This document shows, piece by piece, positions 1 to 7,800 of a DNA stretch of 11,405 nucleotides (positions within the stretch are counted from its first letter, which is position 1; each line of letters starts with the position of its first letter). Both the position numbers and the translations under genes were made by a program. Below the pieces are notes generated by a model. The model searched no databases and had not been told where the DNA came from. It saw only the letters and a program-made list of their open reading frames with translations. Source of the DNA: Chlorobiota bacterium (GTDB lineage: Bacteria > Bacteroidota > Ignavibacteria > Ignavibacteriales > Ignavibacteriaceae); contig RHKR01000033.1 of assembly GCA_008363265.1 (NCBI GenBank), positions 1-11,405 on the forward strand, read 5' to 3'.

Positions 1-71
1 ACCCCTTTCGGTAACTAAGAGGACAAAGCGAATAAATAAACGAAATTTGTGCAGAAATTGGAGAAAAGTTG

Positions 72-172
72 GGTGCCACTATTGATTTTTAACATAACAA
101 GTATGAGGGATGAAGTATGAGGGATGAAGTATGAGGGATGAAGTATGAGATGGTGCCGCTGTTACTTTTTAA
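72..172. repeat. imperfect direct repeat flanking the tandem array
   Basis: A 21-base segment at 72-92 (starting GGTGCC and ending TTTTTAA) recurs at 152-172 with 17 of 21 identical bases, counted by eye. The two copies bracket the 14-bp tandem array at 101-149. The layout suggests a small intergenic repeat unit or local duplication. No open frame or transposase accompanies it, so I do not call a mobile element. The rest of 1-238 holds no supportable gene. A TAA at 16-18 could end a gene lying to the left, with only a few codons visible. Confidence 0.5.
101..149. repeat. 14-bp tandem repeat, 3.5 copies
   Basis: The unit GTATGAGGGATGAA occurs three times without mismatch at 101-114, 115-128 and 129-142, followed by a half copy GTATGAG at 143-149. 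It lies in the non-coding stretch about 90 bases upstream of the CBS-domain membrane protein gene. Perfect identity between units points to recent expansion or replication slippage. Copy number may therefore vary between strains. A regulatory role is possible because of its position, but nothing in the sequence shows one. Confidence 0.9.
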
Positions 173-238
173 GGAGAATTAAACTATTTATCGTAAAATT
201 GCATTTGGTAAAAGTAGATTTATAAACAAACGGACCAG

Positions 239-1507
239 ATGTTTTCAATTTTATTGTCGGTTTTTCTCGTTTTTGTGCTTGGCATGCTCGTAACGCTCGC
301 CGAAACGGTTTTGCTTGCATATCCCCAGGATGAGAAACCGGGAGAAGAAGACCCGAATATCGGGAAACTCGAGCGTTTTCAGGATGCGGCACACAGTATG
401 AATGAAACCGCCGAGATCCTCCGCTACGCGATATTTTCGGTTGGTCTTATAATTATAGAAAGTTTTCTTCTCGATTATCTTCATGACATAGGCATCGATA
501 TCCGCGGATACGGCTGGTGGCTGCCCGTCATCGTTTCATCGGTGCCCGTTGCATCCCTCTTTTGGCTGATCGCAATTTACATTCCCCGCGGGTTTGGTGA
601 GAAATACTCCCGGAACCTGGTGCCCTTCGTTTACTATATCCTTCTCGTGATCGATTTAACAGGGCGGTTGTTCACAACCACTCTGAAGGGGATCGCCCGT
701 CCGTTTCTGAAACCGTTCGGCGCGGAACCGAACTATTCGATCACACTTGTTTCTGAAGAGCACATTAAAAAACTGCTGGATGCCGGACTTGAAAAGGGGG
801 AACTGGAGGAAGAAGAACATGAGATCCTCGAGAATGTTCTCGAGTTTCACGATCTTACCGCCTATGACGTAATGATCCCACGAACTGAAATGGCGGCAGT
901 TGAACTGACGGGCGACCCCCAGCACGACTTCAAAGAGATCATCAGAACAGGCTACAATTCAGTTCCCATATATGAAGATTCGCTGGATAATATCACGGGT
1001 ATTGTGAACGTTAAAGAACTGATGCGTCACTACATCGTGAACAACGACTATGAAATTAAACGGGCGATCAGGCCTCCGCACTTCGTTCCCGAAACCAAAT
1101 ATATTTCCGAGATACTCCGTGAAATGCAGTTGAAGGGGATAAGGGCGGCGATAGTTGCCGACGAATACGGCGGCACTGAAGGTATCATCAAACTCGAGGA
1201 TATTCTGGGTGAGATAGTTGGCGACATTACACTTCAGGCGGATGGTGAGCCTGCTGAAGTTTCAGAGATGCCTGACGGTTCATGGATCGTGCTCGGCAAT
1301 ATGAGCATCACCGACCTGAATGATTATTTTGAGAGTGAATTTCCCGAGTCGGAAGAATACACCACACTCGCGGGATTTGTCTCGGATGTTACCGGTAAGA
1401 TACTCAACCCCGGAGACAAGGTCAGGCATGAGAACTTCACGATCGAACTGACCAAGAGGATCAAGAATAAAATGGCCGAGTTCAGATTGACGAAGGACCA
1501 ATCCTGA
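239..1507 (+). CDS. CNNM/CorC (hemolysin) family membrane protein with CBS pair
   Basis: Integral membrane protein of the DUF21-CBS-CBS-CorC_HlyC family (422 aa, usual length). Members have been linked to Mg2+/Co2+ homeostasis or efflux; the old 'hemolysin' name is not functional evidence. Hydrophobic segments near residues 2-27, 62-80, 95-115 and 128-148 form the membrane part. The first contains an AET motif resembling the AE motif usual in DUF21. A charged linker (residues 173-200, many E/K) leads to the hallmark MIPR at 212-215 and CBS1 (about 207-265). CBS2 (about 275-330) ends in the diagnostic DEYGGTEG...LEDILGEIVGDI stretch (308-330). Residues 340-418 match the C-terminal CorC_HlyC domain. 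The start at 239 is chosen because the protein begins directly with the first membrane helix; the ribosome site is weak (GGA about 7 bases upstream). I found no convincing promoter. The gene stands alone on its strand and its last 26 bases overlap the end of the convergent kinase operon. Family confident; transported ion unknown. Confidence 0.9.
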   Translation: MFSILLSVFLVFVLGMLVTLAETVLLAYPQDEKPGEEDPNIGKLERFQDAAHSMNETAEILRYAIFSVGLIIIESFLLDYLHDIGIDIRGYGWWLPVIVSSVPVASLFWLIAIYIPRGFGEKYSRNLVPFVYYILLVIDLTGRLFTTTLKGIARPFLKPFGAEPNYSITLVSEEHIKKLLDAGLEKGELEEEEHEILENVLEFHDLTAYDVMIPRTEMAAVELTGDPQHDFKEIIRTGYNSVPIYEDSLDNITGIVNVKELMRHYIVNNDYEIKRAIRPPHFVPETKYISEILREMQLKGIRAAIVADEYGGTEGIIKLEDILGEIVGDITLQADGEPAEVSEMPDGSWIVLGNMSITDLNDYFESEFPESEEYTTLAGFVSDVTGKILNPGDKVRHENFTIELTKRIKNKMAEFRLTKDQS

Positions 1508-1865
1508 AAATTTCCTGAACAAAACTCCTTATCCCGTTTTTGGAGAAGGGTTTCGACATATAATGACTGCAACCTTGCGCCAGGAAAGACTCCTTGTCAC
1601 CATTCAAAGCCAGGGCAGTCAGAGCCACCACCGGGATCTCGCGGTAGTGGTCGATTTCCCTCAGCTTTTTTGCAACCTCAACACCGTTTATTCCGGGTCC
1701 GAGATTAATATCCAAAAGAAATCCGTCATAACGGTTTTGTATGGCCATTTCCAATCCGGTCTCTCCGGTAGCCGCAAGATCAAGTTCCACGATATCTCTT
1801 AAGAACATATTCACCAGGTCCCTGTTTAGTTTTTCATCCTCAACATAGAGTACTTTTGGTTTCAT
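1482..1865 (-). CDS. receiver (REC) domain, detached C-terminus of the adjacent hybrid kinase
   Basis: Encodes a complete CheY-like receiver domain starting MKPKVLYVEDE and ending QEIFRIGPSSI (127 aa from this ATG). Visible receiver residues are the acidic pair E-D in YVEDE, the phospho-acceptor Asp in FLLDINLG (residue 52), the Thr in ALTA, and the Lys in SKPF. Its frame is open upstream through the run of Cs at 1926-1918, but that frame is offset from the kinase ORF 1840-3444. Removing one C would fuse the two into a 653-residue REC-PAS-HisKA-HATPase-REC kinase, a standard hybrid layout. The chosen ATG (1865) has no Shine-Dalgarno sequence before it (CTCTCCC), so independent translation is doubtful. 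I read it as the kinase's own C-terminal domain, split by mutation, sequencing error or programmed shift. Its 3' end overlaps the end of the plus-strand CBS-protein gene by 26 bp. Confidence 0.7.
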   Translation of the reverse strand: MKPKVLYVEDEKLNRDLVNMFLRDIVELDLAATGETGLEMAIQNRYDGFLLDINLGPGINGVEVAKKLREIDHYREIPVVALTALALNGDKESFLAQGCSHYMSKPFSKNGIRSFVQEIFRIGPSSI

Positions 1866-3444
1866 GGGAGAGGTTGCAGCAACCGGTACATCCGCTTCCG
1901 GTTTGGCGGATTTTTCCGGGGGGGGGCATGATCCCAGCCCCGGTTGAGACCGGCAGGGTAAGAACGAATGTGGTTCCGGTTCCGGAAGAACTCGTAAAGT
2001 CGATGGTCCCACCCATCCTTTCGATGAACTTCCTGGCTATTGTAAGACCAAGCCCGGCACCTTCATAACGTCTGCTCAGGCCTTCACTTTCCTGCCTGAA
2101 CTCTTCCCATATTCTGTTTTTGTTCTCGGGACTGATCCCTATGCCAGTATCTTTTACTTTTACATCTATAACCATTACACCGTTAAAAAGGCGGTTTTCC
2201 ATCACAATTGTAACTGAACCTGAAACTGTAAACTTAAAGGCGTTATCGAGAAGATGATTAAGCGCCTGCTTGAAGAGTTCGCGGTCCACGGTCGCAGTTG
2301 TGATGTGAGCATCTGTCACGCTGTTAAATATCAGGCCTTTTTCCGAGGCAAGGCTGGAATAGAATCCCGCGGTCTTTTTCACTTCCTCACTCAGGTCCAC
2401 CTGTTCCATCGAAGGCAGGGCTGCACCGGATTCGAGTTTTGAAAAGTCGAGGATTGAGTTAAGTGTGTGGCCCAGCCTTTCTCCTGAGATCAGTATCTTA
2501 CCAAGAAGTTCTTTTTGCTCTTCATCAGTTACCATCCCCAAGAGCATTTCAGTATAACCGGAAATACCGGTTAGCGGGGTTCTGATCTCATGGCTCATCG
2601 ACCTGAGGAAATGGGACTTGAGGCTGCTGATCTCCTCCGATTTTTTCCTGGCCTCGATCAATCCTGCTTCAAACTTCTTTCTTTCCGAGATATCATAGGC
2701 TATTATTACCGAGCCGTTGATCTTTCCGTCATTGTCCTTCATCACTGATCCCGAGATCATCACCGGGATACTGTTCCTGTTCTTACCGGTCAGCAGAGAT
2801 TCCACCGGGGGAGAACATTCAGTACCTGAACCGGTAATATCTTTCATCCAGGATTGTGATAGACCTTCATTGGTGATCCTTTCGATCGACAGTTGCTGCA
2901 TCTCCTCTGCTGAGTAGCCGAGCATAGCGCAAGCCGCGCGGTTGGCGTTGGTAACACGTCCGTTAAGGTCGAGCACTATAAGTGCGTCACTGATCGCACC
3001 GACGACGCTCTCCAGGTAATTCTTCGAGTGCTCTATCTCCAGTTTTTCGCGAAGGAGTTCCTTCTGACGGGCGAGTTCCAGAAATATTTCAACTTTCCTT
3101 ACGAGATAATAAGGGTTGAAGGGTTTGGTCATGAAGTCAACAGCACCCGACTCATAGCCTTTGAATACATGATACTCATCAGAATAGACGGCTGAGAGGA
3201 AAATCACCGGTAGTGATTCTGTTCTCTTCTCGCTCCTGATATATTCAGCAAGTTCATATCCGTCCATTACAGGCATCTGCACGTCGATGATCGCAAGCGC
3301 GAAATCATGATTCAGGATCGCGATCAGCGCATCATTACCACTCGAGGCCCTTACGACCTGCACATTCAGGCCGGCAAGCACCCTCTCAAGTGAGATCAGG
3401 TTAGCTTCTATGTCATCAACAATCAGTATCTTCTGTTTGGTCAT
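1840..3444 (-). CDS. soluble REC-PAS-HisKA-HATPase hybrid histidine kinase, frame broken near C-terminus
   Basis: Fourth gene of the operon; 534 aa as it reads. It has no membrane segment or signal peptide, so it should be cytoplasmic. Order: N-terminal receiver domain about 1-125 (Asp54 in IIDVQMPVMDG, Lys107 in TKPF); short helix 125-142; PAS about 143-255, ending in DISERKKFE; HisKA with phospho-acceptor His285 (SMSHEIRTPL); HATPase with N box Asn401, G1 box DTGIGI 432-437 and G2 box GAGLGL 462-467. The domain closes normally at TFVLTLPV (492-499). Then nine Cs (codons 507-509) are followed by about 25 low-complexity residues unlike any domain, while the next frame encodes a proper REC domain. 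The full-length protein was therefore probably 653 aa. ATG at 3444 sits 9 bp after the cheB stop, with AGGA overlapping that stop as ribosome site. The N-terminal REC could let it be controlled by another kinase, such as the first gene of the operon (inference). Confidence 0.85.
   Translation of the reverse strand: MTKQKILIVDDIEANLISLERVLAGLNVQVVRASSGNDALIAILNHDFALAIIDVQMPVMDGYELAEYIRSEKRTESLPVIFLSAVYSDEYHVFKGYESGAVDFMTKPFNPYYLVRKVEIFLELARQKELLREKLEIEHSKNYLESVVGAISDALIVLDLNGRVTNANRAACAMLGYSAEEMQQLSIERITNEGLSQSWMKDITGSGTECSPPVESLLTGKNRNSIPVMISGSVMKDNDGKINGSVIIAYDISERKKFEAGLIEARKKSEEISSLKSHFLRSMSHEIRTPLTGISGYTEMLLGMVTDEEQKELLGKILISGERLGHTLNSILDFSKLESGAALPSMEQVDLSEEVKKTAGFYSSLASEKGLIFNSVTDAHITTATVDRELFKQALNHLLDNAFKFTVSGSVTIVMENRLFNGVMVIDVKVKDTGIGISPENKNRIWEEFRQESEGLSRRYEGAGLGLTIARKFIERMGGTIDFTSSSGTGTTFVLTLPVSTGAGIMPPPGKIRQTGSGCTGCCNLSHETKSTLC
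1918..1926. repeat. G9/C9 homopolymer at the kinase frame break
   Basis: Nine consecutive Gs on the plus strand (nine Cs in the coding strand) coincide with codons 507-509 of the minus-strand kinase. With nine the frame ends 23 codons past the tract's last base; with eight it continues into the receiver domain that stops at 1482. Long C/G runs in coding sequence are classic slippage sites in replication and in sequencing. The tract may therefore be a contingency (phase-variable) switch or an assembly error. Confidence 0.9.
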
Positions 3445-3453
3445 AAATAAATC

Positions 3454-4023
3454 CTAAATTTCTTCCCGTCCGGACAGACCGGTGATCTGATCGACTATAC
3501 TCTCCAGTGAGAGTATCAGTTTAATTTTACCCGTTGAAATTGCTGCTTCGGGCATGTATGGAAACTCGGCGGTTTCGGGGTCCTGAGCGATTGTGAGCCC
3601 GTCATGCTCAGCAATTGCAACCATTCCGGCGGCACCGTCATTGTTCGCACCGGTGAGTATTATGCCCACAAGCCCTTTCCTGTAAAACCTGGCTGCCGAT
3701 TCAAAAAGAACATCGATCGACGGCCTTGAATAATTTACCTTTTTGTCGGTTGAGAGGGATAAGGTACCGTCATCTTCCACCATAAGGTGATAATTTGGAG
3801 GCGCAATATAAATATGTCCCGGCAGAATTTCCATCTTGTCCTCGGCTTCGAGTACAGGCATGCCGGTGAATTCCTGAAGTATCGGAGGAAGCAGGTGCTC
3901 GCCCGAACTCGAGGAATGCTGGACGATCATTACCGGTACGTTCAACGTAAAATTGATCCCGGAGATCAGGACATTAAGGGCATTCAAGCCTCCTGCCGAA
4001 GTACCAACAACTATCGCTTTCAT
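3454..4023 (-). CDS. cheB: CheB methylesterase/deamidase, catalytic domain only
   Basis: Stand-alone CheB catalytic domain (189 aa) that would remove methyl groups from glutamyl methyl esters, classically on chemoreceptors. Classical CheB is about 350 aa with an N-terminal REC domain; here the protein begins directly at the catalytic fold, so the usual CheA-phosphorylation control is absent. The catalytic triad is visible: Ser9 in GTSAGG, His36 in VQHSSSS, Asp129 in LTGANNDGAAGM. Other signatures are PGHIYIAPPNYHL (68-80) and SRPSIDVLFESAA (99-111). The ATG shares one base with the cheR stop (TAATG), so the two are probably translationally coupled. No MCP, CheA or CheW lies in the window; the flanking genes are hybrid histidine kinases. 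The family is clear from all three catalytic residues; the substrate is unknown. Confidence 0.92.
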   Translation of the reverse strand: MKAIVVGTSAGGLNALNVLISGINFTLNVPVMIVQHSSSSGEHLLPPILQEFTGMPVLEAEDKMEILPGHIYIAPPNYHLMVEDDGTLSLSTDKKVNYSRPSIDVLFESAARFYRKGLVGIILTGANNDGAAGMVAIAEHDGLTIAQDPETAEFPYMPEAAISTGKIKLILSLESIVDQITGLSGREEI

Positions 4024-4877
4024 TACTCCCGGCTCTCAACCCCCGGCGGGGAATATTTCTTTTTATAGATCCTCTCCCTCTCATCGACGATGGCAAATTC
4101 GCCCGCAACGCTGCTGTACCTTATGGATTCCTTGCTTCCGAGACAGAGGAATCCCCCATGAACAAGGCTGTTGTTGAACAGTTCAAGCACCCTGTTCTGA
4201 AGTTCCTTGTTAAAATAGATCAAAACATTTCTGCACAATATAAGATGCATTTCTCCGAAAATACCGTCGAGAACCAGATTATGGTTGGCGAAGGTTATAT
4301 TCTTTCTCAGATCTTTTGCCATGGTGACCGAGTGTTCACCTGCGGTAAAATAATTGGAGAAAGGGTGAATCCCTCCGGCGGTCTGATATGAGGCAATGTA
4401 TTGTTTCATGTCGTCGATACGGTAGATGCCGGCCTTGGCGGTAGCGAGTGCCGAATCGTTGAAGTCGGTCGCGAAAATGGTACACCTGTCGTAAATTCCC
4501 GCCTCTTTAAGCATAATTGCGGTTGAATAAACCTCTTCCCCGGTGGCACACCCGGCATGCCATATCTTAATGTAAGGGTAAGTTTCGAGGATCGGGAAAA
4601 CAACGGTCGACAACTGTTTGTAGAACCCGGGGTCCCTGAACAACTCTGTATAGGTGATCGAGAAGTTGTAGACCAGCTTACTGAAGAACCCGGGGTCATG
4701 GATCGTCCTCGGGATCAGCTCGGAAATAGAGGCGAGGTCAATACTATCCTTGAAGAGGTTCGCTCTTCTCAGCAGGGATGCCCGCGCGTAGTTCCTGAAG
4801 TCGTATCCGTAGCACTTGAGGATAGCCTCGAGGAGGAGATTAAGCTCCAGATTCTCTTTTTCAATTTTGCCTAACAT
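4023..4877 (-). CDS. cheR: CheR-type protein-glutamate methyltransferase
   Basis: S-adenosylmethionine-dependent methyltransferase of the CheR family (284 aa, usual length), which esterifies glutamates in signalling helices, classically of chemoreceptors. The N-terminal helical subdomain carries the basic ASLLRR segment (33-38) and TELFRDP (77-83). The SAM-binding motif I is IWHAGCATGEEVYSTAIML (105-123), followed by an acidic motif near FATDFN (135-140). The hallmark CRNVLIYF is at 215-222. No TPR, PAS or other extra domain is fused. A ribosome site GGAAAG (4892-4887) lies 9 bases before the ATG, partly in the 16-bp gap after the large kinase gene. The downstream cheB start overlaps its stop by one base. 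The substrate is not evident: no receptor is nearby, and the closest candidate is the long Glu-rich coiled coil of the kinase encoded just upstream (inference). Confidence 0.93.
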   Translation of the reverse strand: MLGKIEKENLELNLLLEAILKCYGYDFRNYARASLLRRANLFKDSIDLASISELIPRTIHDPGFFSKLVYNFSITYTELFRDPGFYKQLSTVVFPILETYPYIKIWHAGCATGEEVYSTAIMLKEAGIYDRCTIFATDFNDSALATAKAGIYRIDDMKQYIASYQTAGGIHPFSNYFTAGEHSVTMAKDLRKNITFANHNLVLDGIFGEMHLILCRNVLIYFNKELQNRVLELFNNSLVHGGFLCLGSKESIRYSSVAGEFAIVDERERIYKKKYSPPGVESRE

Positions 4878-4893
4878 TAATATATCTTTCCGG

Positions 4894-7800
4894 TCATCTG
4901 TAAAGCCACACCCTCAGCATCGAGAAAAGTCTGTCGATATCCACCGGTTTCGGCAGGTAATCACTCGCGCCGGCGGCTATGCACTCTTCATAGTCTTTCT
5001 TCATAGCTTTTGCCGTGATGGCGATGATCGGGATCTTGTAGAATTCCTCGATCATCCTGATCCTTCGCATTGTTTCGTAACCGTCCATCACGGGCATCAT
5101 TATATCCATGAGGATAAGATCGATCCCTTTGGCAGTATTGATTATGTCGAGTGCCTTCTGTCCGTTTTCAGCTTTCAGGATGTTCATTCCCTTGTCGGAG
5201 AGCAATTTTGAAATGGCGAAGACGTTTCTCATGTCGTCATCCACGATGAGCACAGTTTTATCCCTGAAGGGGGCATCAGTTTCGTGTAGATCGATTATCA
5301 TCCTTCTTTTCTGCTCCGGCATCTTGTCGACCAGTCTGTGGAGGAAGAGCGCGGCTTCATCGAGGAGGCGTTCTTCAGATCTCACTCCCTTTATGATTAT
5401 CGACTCGGCATAGTGCCTGAGTTCTGAATCCTCTTCACGTGTGAGGTCTTTTCCCGTGTAGACGATAATTGGGGGGAGATCGAGTTGGTTCTCATCGATA
5501 AAATGGAGAAGATCGAATCCTGTCATATCCGGAAGACCAAGATCCAGGATCACGAGATCGTAGCTGTGATCTCCAAGTTCCCTGATGGCAGCCTTACCTG
5601 TGTCAACCGGGGTGATCTTTACGTCAGAATCTCCGATAAGCTTTGAAATCGCGTTTCTGAGGGCGGGATCATCTTCGATCAGGAGGATGTCTTTCACTTT
5701 TTTAGCATGAAAGTCTTCAACTTTTCTCAGGGCCTCATCAATGTCTGCCTTCCCGACAGGTTTGGTGAGGAACCCGATCGCACCTTTCTGAAGCGCGAAC
5801 CTTGAGTCGGTCGAACCGGTGATAATGTGAACAGGGATATGACGTGTAGCCGAGTTCTCCTTGAGGGTGGTCAGCAGGTCCAGCCCGTTCATATCCGGTA
5901 ATCCGAGATCCAGCAATATGCCGATGGGTTTAAAACGCTCGACCAGATCGAGACCGTCGGTGCCGTTGAGGGCAACGAGGGTTTTCAACCCCTGCTCCCT
6001 GCACTCCTTGTAGAGCAGATCAGCAAAGACGGGATCGTCTTCAATTACCAAAACAGTGCGGTCATTATCAGTTAGTGAGTCACGGTCGTCTTTTACGGTG
6101 GTCTCGCTTGGGACAGTCCCTGTTCTGGTGTTTCTGTTCCTGACCACCGGTGCTACGATCTCCAGGGGCCCTTTGGCCTTTCCGGGAGCCTGCACATGTT
6201 TTCTGCCGGTTTCAGGCATTGTGCCCGCGCTCTGCTCCTGATTGGAACCGACGGGTAGATAAATTGTAAATTCTGAACCTTGACCAGGCCGGCTTTTAAG
6301 CCCGATCGCACCGCCGAGCAGCCTGGCAAGTTCCCTGGAGATGGAAAGTCCAAGCCCCGTACCTCCATATTCCCTCGAGGTGCTTCCATCGGCCTGCTGA
6401 AAAGCTTCAAAAATTATTTTTTGTTTTTCATAGGGGATCCCGATACCGGTATCGATCACTGAAATGGCAATGGTATTTTCCGGGGTCAGGTTCTTTCTTC
6501 CAAAAACGGTATCCTTCTCAGGTCTGCCTGCCTTAAGTGAAATACTGCCTGACTGTGTAAACTTGATGGCATTCGTCAGAAGGTTTTTTAGCACCTGTTC
6601 GAGCCGCATCCGGTCGGTATCGATCTCAATGGGTGTCTCATCCTCGATAATAATCTCAAAATCGAGGCCCTTCTTTGATACCGGATGTTTGAACAGGGAT
6701 TCAAGGCTCTTGAATACTTGTTGCACGTTCACCTTGCTGAAATGGAGTTCCATCTTTCCTGCTTCGATCTTTGACAGGTCCAGTATCTCATTTATCAGAT
6801 CGAGCAGGTCAGCCCCGCTCTTATTGATCACAGCCGCTGATTCAACCTCCTCATGCGAGAGGTTCCCGGACTTGTTGTCCATAAGCATCTGCGAGAGGAT
6901 CAGAAGGCTGTTCAGCGGGGTTCTGAGCTCGTGCGACATGTTGGCGAGGAATTCTGATTTGTATTTACTCGACCTTGCGAGTTCCTCGGCTTTCAACTCG
7001 ACATCCTCAAGTGCGCGCTGAACCTCGGCTTTCTGTATCTGGAGGGCGGTATTCTTCTCCTCAAGTTCCTCATTAACCACCTCAAGCTCCTCCTGCTGTG
7101 ATTTGAGTTTGGCTTCTGAGAGTCTCAGTGCATTCGCGTGTTCTTCGAGTTCCTCGTTCGCAACCCTGAGTTCCTCCTGCTGGGTTTCGAGTCTGATATT
7201 CGATTCTCTAAGCTCTTCACCCTGGCGGTTAAGTTCTTCGGCCAGGTCCTGTGTCCGCTTCAATGTAGCGGTTAATTCTTCCTTCGCCAGGGCAGATTCT
7301 ATTGTGAGTCCGATGGTTTCCGCTGCTTCATTCAGGAAACTCCCTGTCGGCCCGTCGATACCCGCGGCAAACAGTCCGGCTTCAAGCACGCCGACTATAC
7401 GGCTTTTGCTTCTCAACGGAAGGAGCAGCAACGCTTTCGGCAGCATTTCACCCGTTCCCGATGAGATCTTGAAGTAGGTTTCATCGAGTCCGGTTAATAT
7501 TTTATACTCTTCCTTTGCTGCGGCCTCACCAAGAAGGCGCTCCCTTGCCATCATGGAAGCTCTTACTGAGTCATGATCAGGCAGCCCGAATCCGCCTGTT
7601 AGTGTCAACCCGGAAGAAGTGTCGCGATTTACATATATTGCAACAACACCGGCGTTCAAATACCCGGCCATGAAATCAGCTATCCGGCTGCTCATTGCTT
7701 CAAGATATTCAACCTCCCTTGTAAGGGCACCGAGCCTGTTCAATCCGGATTTTACCCAGTCAGATGCCGCGGCCCCGGTCGAGTACTCCAGAAGAGAATC

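Noticed and set aside
1040..1050. Idea that the CBS protein is a pore-forming hemolysin
   Set aside because: The 'hemolysin' label is historic for the CorC/HlyC family. The DUF21-CBS-CorC_HlyC layout indicates an ion-homeostasis membrane protein.
1515..1550. Possible hairpin (CTCC...GGAG) after the CBS-protein gene
   Set aside because: The stem is only about four pairs with a large loop and no T tract, and it lies within the REC coding sequence. Not supportable as a terminator.
1866..2012. Upstream extension of the REC-domain frame to an ATG at 2012 (176-aa reading)
   Set aside because: This stretch is the second frame of the kinase's HATPase C-terminus and linker. Residues upstream of the C tract in this frame resemble no domain. 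Only the part after the tract is meaningful.
6464..7021. 185-codon plus-strand open frame, Ser/Arg-rich
   Set aside because: It is antisense to the HisKA/HATPase region of the large kinase, and its composition (S, R, L) is typical of a reversed coding frame.
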